The translations under genes and the position numbers were made by a program. From Benincasa hispida (taxonomy: Eukaryota > Streptophyta > Magnoliopsida > Cucurbitales > Cucurbitaceae), in assembly GCF_009727055.1 (NCBI RefSeq), contig NC_052352.1, positions 19,389,911 through 19,453,910 of the forward strand: a DNA stretch of 64,000 nt, written 5' to 3'. Within the stretch, counting starts at the first letter, position 1, and each line of letters starts with the position of its first letter. Positions 50,062 through 60,515 of this stretch are shown piece by piece. Under the pieces are notes generated by a model. It ran no database searches and was not told the DNA's origin. It was given only the letters and a program-made list of their open reading frames with translations.

Positions 50062-50066
50062 GCATA

Positions 50067-50635
50067 TGATCCCTTCAACAAGAACATAAACCAACTTCTT
50101 TGCTTGGTTCTTCCTAAAATACATAAAAGAAATGATAACCAACGATAAATTATGGGGACAATATTGGGTGGGGGAGACAACCCAACTAGTAGATGGGAAG
50201 CGACGAAGATCGAATAAGATTATGACAGTGGCAGGTTGAAAGAACAATGACAAACGACAGTGATCGAACGAAGAAGACGATGATAGTGTTCGATCGAAAG
50301 ATTGAAGAAGAAGATGGCAGCGAATAAGCGAAGAGGACGGAGGTGGACACGCAAAGAGAGGTGGGATTCCCGAGTGCGACATTTTCCCCCTTTTGGTCTA
50401 GGGTTATTTGAATGAAAATTTTCTAATTTTCAAAACTTTTAGTAATGTAGCAACACGTCACCAAAAAGTTTGCTATTTTTAGCCACGTTGTTTGCGACGT
50501 TTCTAAAACATTCATCGACATATCCCTAAATCCTGTTGCTAAAAGTCAAATTTTAGTGACGATTTTATTTAATGTTGCTAAAACCAACTATTAATGAAAC
50601 AATTTTACTTTGTCACTAAAAAAAAACGTCACTAA
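50067..50635. other. CACTA interior and subterminal region
   Basis: The first part (50,170-50,380) is purine-rich on the plus strand with many GAAGA/CGA words. The second part (50,430-50,635) carries the GTGACG, GCTAAAA and CGACG words typical of the CACTA subterminal repeats. The minus-strand ORF over 50,005-50,382 shows no known domain. Confidence 0.55.
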
Positions 50636-51368
50636 GAGGCCATTTGTTTCGTGGATATCTTAGATTCCCATGAAATGGACATTTGGATTGTCGTGCTTGT
50701 TTTGTGATATTGTAAGATGTTCGAGCATCTAAAGATTCTCGAACATCCTAGAATACTTGAATGGAGGGCATCTGGAGAATTTTAGATGGAACATTCGATT
50801 CTTGAGTTAAGAGTATCCCCATTTTACATTTTTGTTCTTCCTTTTTTATTTTATTTTATTTTACATATATATTAATCTTTATTTATAATGAAAATAAATA
50901 CTGTCAACCATATATATCATATTTTTAAAAATTATATCGTAATTTTTATTATTTTTTAACAATATATTCAAATTTAAATTAAATTTCATTTTATAAAGAA
51001 TCTTAAATTATGAATATTATTTTGTTGAGAAAAATAACATAAAAAAATAATATAAATTGTATTATTTTAAAAGAAATTTAATTTTGATCAAAACAAATAT
51101 GTTATATAAGTTCAAATTATATCAAATTAATTATAAATTAACAAATAACTATAAGAGCATTCTTAGAACATTATGTAAATTTAAGACATTCTCGAGTAGA
51201 AATCCTACAAAACAAATACACTTATCAAAATATCTTTAGATATTTGCAAAAATATCTTTAAAAACAAATATGGTAATCTAAAGATGTTGGACATCTATAA
51301 TTCGTAATAATTATAATTCGGGCATCTAAAATTCTAATTATCTACATTTTGAAAAAAACAAAAGGCCC
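50636..51368. mobile_element. Harbinger/Tourist-like MITE with TAA target duplication
   Basis: The left end is GAGGCCATTTGTTTCGTGG and the right end is the reverse complement of GGGCCTTTTGTTTTTTTC. TAA flanks both sides (50,633-50,635; 51,369-51,371). Deleting the element restores a continuous CACTA end (GTCACTAAAGATAACATC). The 733-base interior is AT-rich and non-coding. Confidence 0.75.
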
Positions 51369-51389
51369 TAAAGATAACATCTTGTAGTG

Positions 51390-51868
51390 ATACAATCAAA
51401 ATACAAATGGGAGAGAAGAAAAAACAACAAAAAAGAAAATAACCACCACGTAGAAAACAACAGGCAACTGAAAGAAATAGATCTAAGGAGAAGAACCAAC
51501 ATGAATCTCTTATTCTCCTTAATAAAATCCCACTTACATAACAAAGATTAACATCCAACCGCACGATCTGAATAACCACTCAAGAGTTCTTAAGTTAGTC
51601 TATGAACACAAAAATTATGTTCATATTCAGCGTGTATTTTAATTTTTTGAACTGTGGCACTAGAATAAGAAAAGAAAATAAAAACGGCTACAATGAACCC
51701 TTAGTCCTATAATGTAATCTTTATATATAACAAATATATATTTTTTATGTGTTCAACGATAGAACATTTAGAGTGGTAATAGGTGCGCTTGATCTAAGAA
51801 ACTATTGTCTAAATTGGCAAGTAGCTTCCATTTTAAAGTTATTAAACCATATATATCATATCATTTAA
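51390..51868. other. AT-rich intergenic DNA
   Basis: No gene, repeat or transposon end recognised. Confidence 0.5.
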
Positions 51869-52000
51869 TTAAGAGGTTGCTCCTTGGCTTTGTTCGTCGA
51901 GGGCTTCAGTTTGATCATTCTTTTGCTTTGAGTCTTCTACTTCTTTACTTTCTCCATTTTGCTTAATAAATGAACTCAACTCCTCTTCCGCGGCCTCAAG
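51869..52000 (-). pseudogene. Possible terminal exon of a coiled-coil protein gene
   Basis: On the minus strand an acceptor (AACCTCAG, 52,008-52,001) precedes an open frame of 43 codons and a TAA stop. It reads LEAAEEELSSFIKQNG and ends EALDEQSQGATS. The stretch is much richer in G+C than its surroundings and strongly Glu/Gln/Ser-biased, as in the C-terminal tail of a coiled-coil protein. No matching upstream exon was found up to 54,058, where a retrotransposon begins. It may be a relic, or its other exons may lie beyond the retrotransposon. Not recognised. Confidence 0.4.
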
Positions 52001-52246
52001 CTGAGGTTTATATTCACAGAAGAAATCACATTAGGAAAAAAAAAAGTCTACATTAATAAAATTAAATAATAATATACTTATATATTGATTAAATTATAAG
52101 GTTATTAGATGAAATTTCATCTTCAAATTAAATGGCGAAGTAATTTATCTATCTTATAAAGATTGGATTATATTTTCATCTTTTTAATGTTTCGAAAATC
52201 GGTCTAAGAAATATGATATCAAAGTCCATGAAACCCTCCAAACCAA

Positions 52247-52333
52247 ACATAACTCAATTGACATCCGGATGTGTTAGAAATCAAGATTCGTGATTCGAAT
52301 CCCCCTACTCCCCATTGTACTAAAAAAAAAGTC
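52247..52333 (+). mobile_element. SINE-like short repeat
   Basis: Contains GTGATTCGAATCCCCC, close to a tRNA B box, then TTGTACT and an A run at 52,322-52,330. The opening 'aaacataactcaattgacat' has a degenerate counterpart at 53,087-53,105 ('aagcctaactcaatggatg'), which is followed by a long T run (53,181-53,204). Confidence 0.5.
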
Positions 52334-53180
52334 CATGAACTCAAACAAATATATTAGGTCCAAAAACAATTGAGACCAAATCCATATGAAACTCAAAGAG
52401 ACACCATCTTTAGAGGTATATTGAGGATCCAACATACCCTCTTGATAAGATATCATAGCTTAATCATCTCATTAACAATTAGTTTGGAGAGGAAACTAAA
52501 TATTAACTAAAGATAGTTACCGAGCCTAATTCAAGAATGATGAATCAAAGACATACCATCTTGAAGGGTATATTGAGAATCTAACATTACAAAAACAAAA
52601 AGGTCTCATAATATTTATAAAATGCATTGCCTATTTCTTTTATTGTCAAATTAGTTTTGAGATGGAGTTCATGTTTATCTAATCCCATATATAGTCCAAA
52701 TAGACAATTGGTCTAAGAAATAAATATGTTAATAAATAATCTCATTAACCTAACACAAGTGGCATAATTGAAAATTATTAAAGTTAGCTAACCATGCAAA
52801 ACCAAACGTCAATGAATTCTAAAGTTAAAAGGACACAGGATTGGAAGATTTTGGAAAGAGGCCAAACTAGATTTCTCAATGGAGAAGGGTCAATTACGTC
52901 ATTTGGTTAGATAGGGAGTCCTCAGAAAACACGTGGATAAAAGTAATAATATATTTAAATATCATGTATTATTAAGAATATGAAATTAGTAATTGAAACT
53001 TAAAATTTTTCCCACCAAAGCTACAGTGGTTTAAATAGAGGGGAAATAATATATTCTTTTTCTTTTCTTTTTTTGAGCGAAACAAGCCTAACTCAATGGA
53101 TGCGTAGATTTTTTAGCAACTAAAAAGTCTGTTATTTAAGTCCTCTACCCTTATTATATTTATACTTAAAACGCTACTTC

Positions 53181-53211
<31 letters not shown>

Positions 53212-54058
53212 ATTGACACAAAAAGAAGAGACGGTCTCATTAAAAGGAAGAAACTTTTATGAAGAAGATATAAACTATAAAGATTCACACTTTTAATAAA
53301 AAAAAATTCACTCTCTGAAAACTCATCCACTCACTTTTTCACTCTATGTTTGTCTAACTCTCTTACTTTGCTTTGTTTTCTTCCTTTCTTTGCTTATTTT
53401 ACAAATGAGGATATATATCCTATTTATAAGTGTGAGATCCTTGGGGCCTATGTATAAGGTTCATTCTAGGTCATTCTAGGATTCTAAAATAACATAGATA
53501 TTTTTATAACTTCATCCTTATCTAAAGAAATTTTCTAGAATTCCTTTGAACATATAGAAAGCTTAAGACACTTTTAGATCCTTACTTTTGTAGTATTTAT
53601 TTACAATTTACATATTTCAACATAATTCTAAAAAAAAGCCTAATTCACACATTGATATCATTTTGTAGATACTTTAAGAACCTTCTAGTTTAGTTAATGT
53701 TGTTTTCTATTTAACAACACATGCAAAGTATATACACACTAATGAAATTATTATTTGTTTAAAATATGGTCTTATTTTTTATTAAAATTACAATATTATC
53801 TTGAACTTTTATAAACATTTCAAAATTATTCATATAGAAATTCTTTAAAATTTATAATTAAAATTTATATTTGAAATGGTGTGGTATTGGACTAGAATGG
53901 TGCGTAATCCAAAATTTCATTTTTAGATCATCTCTACTCTAATATTGAAACAATTATGAAAAGTCAATAGTAATATTTTGATATTTTTTAAATAATAAAG
54001 ATATATTCGAAAAGAATGACAAAATTTAGTAATTCAGTAGCACATTTAGTTAAATATA
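52334..54058. other. AT-rich intergenic DNA
   Basis: No gene found. A G-box-like ACACGTGG (52,930-52,937) stands about 95 bases before TTTAAATAG at 53,031 on the plus strand, but no reading frame follows. T run at 53,181-53,204. Confidence 0.45.
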
Positions 54059-55004
54059 TGTGAAAAAACAGTAGGGTGACTGGCCACTCGATATACATAG
54101 GTAAAATCGAAAGCACTGACAACAACTGTAACAACAAGAATACCAACAACATGTAAACAAGTATACAACAGTTGGTAATCTAGTTCGCTAATAAACACCT
54201 ACGTCTGAAGGGTAGAAAGCCCAGGAAAGATAATCCATTAATATTAAAGAGTTAAGCAATTTACAACGTGGTACTTATTTGTAGTATACCAACTACTACA
54301 GTGGCTCATGTAGAGCTTAACTCACACTACATCTAGGCTCCCCCTAGATGTGAGAGTCCCTCTCAACTAAACTTAAGCTTCCTCTAGGAATGTTAATATT
54401 AGCATATGACACTTTAGTACCTGACAGTATGTGAGACTTCTCTCAACTTGATTATCTTCTTCTTGGATCAGTGAACTCCCTTCACCAACAACTCTAAGGT
54501 CCCCCTAGGCCCTAAGACAGAGAACTCCTTCTATGACGCTGAGTTTTAGGCTCCCCCTAAGACTGAGAATCTTTTCTCTGGCAGCAGTGGCTTAAGCTCC
54601 CCCTAAGACCTTGAAACTCCTCAAAGTATTGCACTCAACGAATGAAGAACATGCACATGGGAATAGTGAGAAAACAAGCAAGAAGACGATGTAGAATAGT
54701 CCGATCAGAATATAGAAAAACGTCTTGCTCAATTACAAATGCGGCAACCTTCAATGGTCTACAATACTCACTTTAAATAAAAAAAAATCCAATAAAGGAA
54801 ATAAGTCCTCATTTGGAATAAAAAGTTGCGCTTAAAAAAGGAATATATCAGACTAAATATCACAACCAGATATTTCCAGATATGAAAATATATTCTTCAG
54901 GAAAATACTCTAATGTCACAACTGGATGCTAATACTTTATTTGAGACATTTGTAGAACTACCGCCTTAGAGAAAATTATAAAGCCAACAAACCAAATCTC
55001 CAAC
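54059..55004 (-). repeat. 3' LTR of the SIRE-like element
   Basis: Starts TGTTGGAGATTTGG at 55,004 directly after a polypurine tract, and ends in CACA near 54,059. It carries at least five spaced copies of a motif close to AGGCTCCCCCTAAG (54,332, 54,380, 54,498, 54,551, 54,594), read on the plus strand. Confidence 0.75.
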
Positions 55005-55019
55005 AAACTCTCCCTTTGG
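55005..55019 (-). other. Polypurine tract
   Basis: AAACCAAAGGGAGAGTT on the minus strand directly before the LTR start, as needed for plus-strand priming in reverse transcription. Confidence 0.75.
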
Positions 55020-55244
55020 TTTATAATTTTTTTTATAGGCAGAACAAAAACAAACTACCATTCAACAATAAGCAAAGATGTCTGAAAGTCTTGACAAAAA
55101 CAATAACATCAAAAGAGCAACATAAACAAACTAATCATATTAGTCCTTAGAGCAAAAATACATCATAATCAAGAGTAGAAAACAGTCAGAAGCCTCCATC
55201 GAACCAAACCACAAACAACTCCTCCTTTTTGGCTGTTAAAAAAA

Positions 55245-56257
55245 AAAAACATCAACGTCGTTGTTGAGAAGAGGAGCATCTGCATCCCGAGATAAAACAG
55301 ACCGCATGATCAGTAAAACGACATCCACTTCAGCCTTTTTCTCCTGAAGCTGGCGCACCAAAGACTCCAGATCATGTGATAGTGGAAAGCAATTGAAGAA
55401 TACGACCATCAAACGAAGAAGCTATTAAATCTCAACTTGAACCATCAAGATGATAAGTAGTCGTGGTAGTATACAGATCAGGAATATGATGACCCTATAA
55501 AAGTTTAGGATTGATGGAGAAGAGACTGTGAGATGGCCAATCACATCTAAAGTAGTGACAAGATTAGGCTTTTGAGAAAAAGGGATACCACAAATGAGGT
55601 GCGGAAAACAAATAGGCAATTCCAAGGTTGTGGACCCAATGTGATGTTTAATATGGTTGATTACAAACACACCATAATTGAATTATGATATAGTCTCAGT
55701 TTGATACATCAAAGTAGCAAAAGAAATGGACAAACCAGATTTGTGTGAAGGACACCAATTATAAATTCCAATCCTATACAAAAGGGGATATTTAACACTT
55801 AAGACAGCTGTAGACAATTGATCTTTATGTGGCTAACTGGAACGTGCTCCTTCAGTTAACTCAAACATCAAATCTCTTAAAGAAGGACGTTGTTCTCTCG
55901 TAGTTTTAGGCACAGTATGACAAAGAAATTGGTTGATCACTGCAACAGAGAAAACAAAAGCATGCCCTTAATGTATACCCTCTGAAAATCTAGACTAGTT
56001 GATTCTGCAAAGTCTGAGGGAAGATTCACAATGAATTCACGAATCCGCTGAAGATAGTAGTGCCCCAAATTCAAAACTGTTCTTTTAAGATCAGCAGTTT
56101 GAATCAATTCCATAAGCTTAACACATTTTTAAGTACGATAAGATAATTCTTTCTCATCCATAATATTTCGTTTTACAACATACTTCTATAGACTTGCACT
56201 CTCTTCAGTGTGAAAAGAGACCCCATCCAAAGACACATAAGGGACATTAGTCAGAAA
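55245..56257 (-). pseudogene. Env-like protein, C-terminal half, degenerate
   Basis: Minus-strand blocks in order: NVPYVSLDGVSFHTEES and KYVVKRNIMDEKELSY (56,240-56,130); RIREFIVNLPSDFAES (about 56,045-56,000); INHIKHHIGSTTLELPICFPHLICGIPFSQKP (55,660-55,560); a Leu/Glu-rich end with SLVRQLQEKKAEVDV (55,370-55,320). These match, as I remember them, the env-like ('putative plant transposon protein') ORF of SIRE-type Copia elements in cucurbits and legumes. Many stops and frame changes are present. The role of this ORF is unproven; the name comes from its position after pol. The N-terminal half is at 57,498-58,479. Confidence 0.75.
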
Positions 56258-57495
56258 TTGTTGTTTAATTAATTATTTAAAATTAATTATTGGAATTACT
56301 TGTTATTTAAAATGGATTTATGAAATTCATTTTTAATTAGAAAATGAAATTAGTGGAGAAGTCTCACAAATTCCACTTTCTTCAACACCTAATTTCCCAC
56401 TCATTTTAAGTTGTTTGATGTCAATTTGCATGCAATAAGATTGCATGTTAAACTTCATTAAATACAAGTTTATTTAGCTGAGATTAGGTTCATGCAAATT
56501 GAAATTTTATGAAGAAATTGTTTTTCATCTCCTAGACTCAAAACTCAGAAAATTCTCCTATAATTCCCTAAATAACTCTCATTTTGGATCTCACCATCCA
56601 ATATAAGGCCAGAGAATAACAGGAAAGACATTTGTGGTGGTCTACAAACCATTGGAGAGGAGAATCAAGCTGAAGATTAGAGCTAATTTGGTGTTCTTCA
56701 AAGGTATTCAATGAAACCTTAAATTCTGGAATTGTTATGAGCTTACATGCTTTAGATCTAAAATTAATGTAGTTAGAGTGCTTAAAATCTTGTTTTCTTT
56801 CACATGTTGAATTTCAATACCATCAATTGGTATCAAAGCATGATTTAAGCACTCTTTTTATGTTAAGTTTAGCTTGGTGGTATTTTTCATAAGTTGTATA
56901 AAATGGGTATTGATATGGATATTTTTCAGTTTTGGCATTAGATTTATCTTCAATTATGTTGTAATTGTTGTAATTGGCTATTTTTTTATGGGTCTCAATG
57001 TGTGATTAAGGGTCTTTAAATTTGTTAGAGTGGATAGAGTTGCAATTAAGTTGTAACTGAAGATGATTGGAAGAAAGTTTAGCAGTAGAAACTGAGATTT
57101 CAAGCCACTACCTTCGCAGCATTGCAACGTTGCTTGAATAGAATTGCAACGCTGTTCTTCATTAAGCCCAGAATGCGTGCGCGGGTTAATTCTGGTTCGA
57201 ATGGCTTTGGTTTGACCGGTTCGGTTCATTTAGGTTTGGTTCAGCCCTATTTGGTGAATTGAAGGTTTGGTTCGAGCAATTTGGAGTTAGTTCGTGCAAT
57301 CCAATGCAGGTTCAAGACTTCTTTTTTTATTATTCTTATAATATTTAGCTTGTTTTCTTGCTGAGGATGCCAAAACTGGTCCATTCAGTGTGTTTTAATT
57401 ATTTATGCATTGTCGAATGTATGTTATAATTAAATAAATCTTGTATGTGCATATAGTATGCCATGCAGATTTAAAATCCCACCATATAAAGCATG
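56258..57495 (+). mobile_element. Inserted LTR, primer-binding site and leader of another retroelement
   Basis: LTR about 56,258-56,825 (TGTTGTTTAATT ... ACCATCA), then a primer-binding site TGGTATCAAAGCA at 56,828-56,840, two bases after the LTR, as usual. The non-coding leader 56,841-57,495 has GCATTGCAACGTTGC at about 57,119 and GGTTCGG-like words at 57,190-57,300. There is no gag, pol or second LTR, so it is a truncated or recombined copy. It splits the env-like gene. Confidence 0.65.
56828..56840 (+). other. Primer-binding site, initiator tRNA-Met type
   Basis: TGGTATCAAAGCA differs at one base from TGGTATCAGAGCA. Confidence 0.7.
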
Positions 57496-57497
57496 TA

Positions 57498-58479
57498 TCA
57501 TGCATTGAAAGTAGTAATAAGGATATCAACAACTTTCTTAGATCGAAGAGCAGAAACAGAGATATCATCTTCATCATCAGAATGAGTGGAGCGGGGAGAA
57601 TTCTCTAAACTTGGGTCACTAGAATCAATGTCAACTTCAGATTCACCAACATTTTTCAAATTCTTAGGAGCCGCGGAGACCAACAAATCAACATTATCAG
57701 GATTTTGGTATGGTAAAGAGGAAACCTCATACAGAGTCTTGACATTTACTTTAACATTTTGAGCCTCGTCACTAGGTCCAGTGTCAATAATAATAGGAAC
57801 CACAGGAGCACTTTGCGAATCAATAACATCAAGAACAGAGGAGGCAAAAACAATATTCTCAACAATAGAGTTCAAAAAGGTTTCATCGGAAGTATTTACA
57901 CCTTCATTTTTTTTTTCTAAATCAAGAGCAATTTCAACATTATCACGAATCGACATTACAATTGAAGTAAGAACAGACAACTTCTCAGATTCATGAAAAT
58001 CTAGATTAACAACATTAGAACACAACTTGGGAGCAGGAGTTTGAACAGTCATATCAGTAAAAATAGAACTAGATTTAAGAATAACACCATAAACTAAACT
58101 ACCTTTGGAAACCCTAGCGTCTATGTGAGCTTCTACAAAAAGTTCAACAATCTCTTTAGGAATTCTAGGCATGACAATATACTCATGCATGTGATCAGAT
58201 TCATCACTGGAAGGAGTTTTGTTTGGAAAAATTTTTAACACCAGCCCCAATTAAATCAACCATCGTTAAGAACGATGAACTTATCTTTTCTTTCTCTTTA
58301 GTTTTTGATGGCTGACTTGCTCCAGAAGTTTTTCTTTTTGCAGAGGAAGGAGGAACTCCAACTTCCTTAATTTGAATAGGAAAACCTCGCACACGAACAC
58401 CATGTTTGTTTGTAGAGGGCGGTGGAACTTCATCTACAACATGCATATTGTGCTTAGCTTTTTCTTTATATCTTACCAT
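57498..58479 (-). pseudogene. Env-like protein, N-terminal half, frameshifted
   Basis: Starts at ATG 58,479 with MVRYKEKAKHNMHVV and the word HGVRVRGFP, typical of this ORF in cucurbit elements as I recall them. A Ser/Lys-rich stretch follows to DLIGAGVKNF. Near 58,230 the frame changes inside an A5/T5 run and continues as 250 open codons (58,250-57,498) with PRIPKEIVELFVEAHIDARVS, a long acidic Ser/Asp/Val-rich linker (DIDSSDPSLENSP; DDEDDISVSAL) and SKKVVDILITTF. At 57,497 it is cut by the inserted plus-strand LTR plus leader. The part that remains is unusually open for this window. No signal peptide or membrane segment is evident. Confidence 0.75.
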
Positions 58480-58739
58480 TTTACTGTCTGATGTGAGTCC
58501 CTTGGCGAGTACTCACCATTAGAGATGACTAAGTGAGATAGTCATGAATAAAAACTTCGAATAGAGGCAGTTGAGAGAGAGAGAAAAAACCATAATGCAA
58601 CAAGAAAATATGTCATGATCAAACTGCCTATAATTTGAATTCAAACAACAATTTGAAGTTAAAACCTGGTTAAACTTCCCTGAGTTCTCACCAACCATAA
58701 TCAGACAAGTTAATTTCATGATATGCCTTACGGGCTTTC
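58480..58739. other. Spacer between RNase H and env-like ORF
   Basis: About 260 bases without a convincing frame, in the place where SIRE elements have the pol/env junction. Confidence 0.4.
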
Positions 58740-59806
58740 ACAATTGATGGGCCGAGATTTTTAGCTGGACGGTCCATGACCTTAATTGTCATGATTTTTT
58801 ATGTTAACAAGCTCTAACACAATTTGTTTGCTTTATACAAGATCACGAATAAAATGATGTTTGATGTCTATATGCTTAGTAGGACTGTGTTGAACTGAAT
58901 TTTTGGATGTATTAATCGCACTCTTATAGTCATAGAAAAGAGTCATGACATCTTGTGGGACATCATACTCCATCAACATCTGCTTCATCTAAATCAATTG
59001 AGTATAACTACTCCCTGCTGCAATATATTCTGCTTCAGCTGTATAAAGGAAAACACAATTTTGTTTCTTGTTGAACCACGAAATCAAGTTGTTCCCTCAG
59101 AACAAACAACCTCCAGATGTACTCTCTCTATCCTTTGAGCTGTCTGCTCAATCAACATCACAGTTGTAACCTACAGTGGTGCTGATATCAAGGGTGTACA
59201 ATAAGCTATAATCGCTAGTCCCATTTATGTAATTGATGATTCTCTTTGCACTGAATAAATGGCTATTTTTAAGACGGGATTGATATCTAGCACATACACC
59301 AACAACAAAGGCAATGTCAGGTCTGCTGGCAAGTCAAATAAAGCAAACTCTCAATGATGCTTCTATAGAGACTCTCATCAACATTAGTTCTACCGGAGTC
59401 TTTTGACATTTTTACATGAGTTGGAGTAGGAGTTCTTTTAGTACGGGCACTTTCAAGGCCAAATTTATTCACTAAATTCTTGGCATATTTTCTTTGAGTG
59501 ATAAAGATTCCATCGTTAAGTTGTTTGATTTGAAATCCTAGAAAATAAGATAGTTCTCATTTCAAAATCATCCTGCACCTGTTTTACAAAGAGTTCAACC
59601 ATCTCATGGGACGTTCCTCTGAGAACAATGTCATCAACATAAATTTAAACAATCACTTTTACAAATGGAGTTTTATCAACTCCCCATTGTCTGTACCCAT
59701 TGTTAACAAGAAATTGGGTTAGACGCTCGTACTATGCTCTGGGAGCTTGTTTGAGACCATAAAGGACCTTGTTGAGTTTATACACATGCTCGGGGTGAGA
59801 ATAATC
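58740..59806 (-). pseudogene. SIRE-like reverse transcriptase and RNase H, degenerate
   Basis: From 59,806 on the minus strand: HVYKLNKVLYGLKQAP, then YVDDIVLRGTS (palm motif at about 59,640), then connection pieces; RNase H with STSGGCLF, ISWFNKKQNCVFLYTAEAEYIAAGSSY (about 59,070-59,000) and a DYKSAINTSKNSVQHSPTKHIDIKHHFIRD block. Stops and at least three frame changes are present. Reverse transcriptase upstream of the HVYKLNK segment is missing because an LTR starts at 59,807. Confidence 0.85.
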
Positions 59807-60515
59807 TAATATTAGTTGTGTGATTAATTTAATATTTGATATTAAATCAATTAATTAATTAAATGTGTTTAATTAATTAAATATCAAATTGATTTCCAAT
59901 CTTAATCCAATTTAAGAAATTGGATTTTATTTTTAAATTTGATAATCAAATTTTAATTAACTGAACAATTGATTGAAATTAGAAATTAGAAAAATATATT
60001 GGAAATTAGGAATTTGATAGTGGGGTTTTCCCACATTTTTTATAACATGAGGTGTTCTTCATGCATTCCCACACAAATCCCACTAAAGTTTGTAACTTGG
60101 AGCTGGCAATTTGGATTGTTGATGAGTGCTTGCATGGAATAAGTGGATAAAACTCTTGATTTTCGAGTTGGAGAGAAGAGGTCTGAGGATTGAGCTGAAG
60201 AAAATGGCTTATGCATTCATCTTCTTTTTTCTCTCAAATCCAGAAAAATAATTTCACAAATTCACTCAAATTCGAGTTCCACCACTCAAATTCAAAGCTG
60301 AGAATAGTAGGGAAGATCTCTTGGTGGTTCACTAACAATTTGGAGCTGAATTGACGTGAAATGCAACTTGGATTGGGGAGAATACAACAAAGGTATGTGA
60401 AACTTGAAACTCACTTTTGATTTTCTGAAATAGCATGCTTTAAAACTCAAATTAAATGTAATTGGAATGCTTATTGATTCTATTTACTTTTGTTGCATGC
60501 TTGTGTATTCCATCA
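59807..60515 (+). mobile_element. LTR fragment, plus orientation
   Basis: Matches in reverse the end of the solo LTR at 36,302-36,960 (for example 'gggttttcccacattt' and 'tgttgcatgcttgtgtatt'). It ends CATCA at 60,515, like the LTR at 56,825. The first 1.3 kb or so of the LTR is missing. Confidence 0.6.

Larger units (their letters stand above)
33130..51389. mobile_element. Non-autonomous CACTA transposon expanded by nested insertions
   Basis: The left end is CACTACAAGAAAATTT at 33,130; the right end is the reverse complement of CACTACAAGATGTTAT, ending at 51,389. The first ten bases agree. Subterminal DNA on both sides is full of short words such as TTTTAGTGACG, GTCGCTG and TTGCTAAAA in both orientations (33,150-33,370 and 50,440-50,640), as is usual for CACTA elements. 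Flanking triplets are AGA and ATA (2 of 3 equal). If the insertions listed separately are left out, about 2.3 kb remains: 33,130-33,814, 45,489-45,844, 47,578-48,225, 50,067-50,635 and 51,369-51,389. No transposase coding is seen. That the two ends belong to one element is an inference. Confidence 0.6.

Noticed and set aside
50005..50382. 125-codon minus-strand ORF
   Set aside because: Produced by a purine-biased CACTA interior; low-complexity Ser/Pro/Leu product without a domain.
52930..53062. G-box plus TATA-like pair suggesting a promoter
   Set aside because: No reading frame or transcript-like structure follows on the plus strand, and the downstream DNA is a degenerate SINE-like copy with a T run.
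55245..58479. Env-like ORF considered as evidence of an endogenous virus
   Set aside because: Position after Copia RNase H and residue blocks fit SIRE-type retrotransposons; no viral movement or coat protein gene is present.
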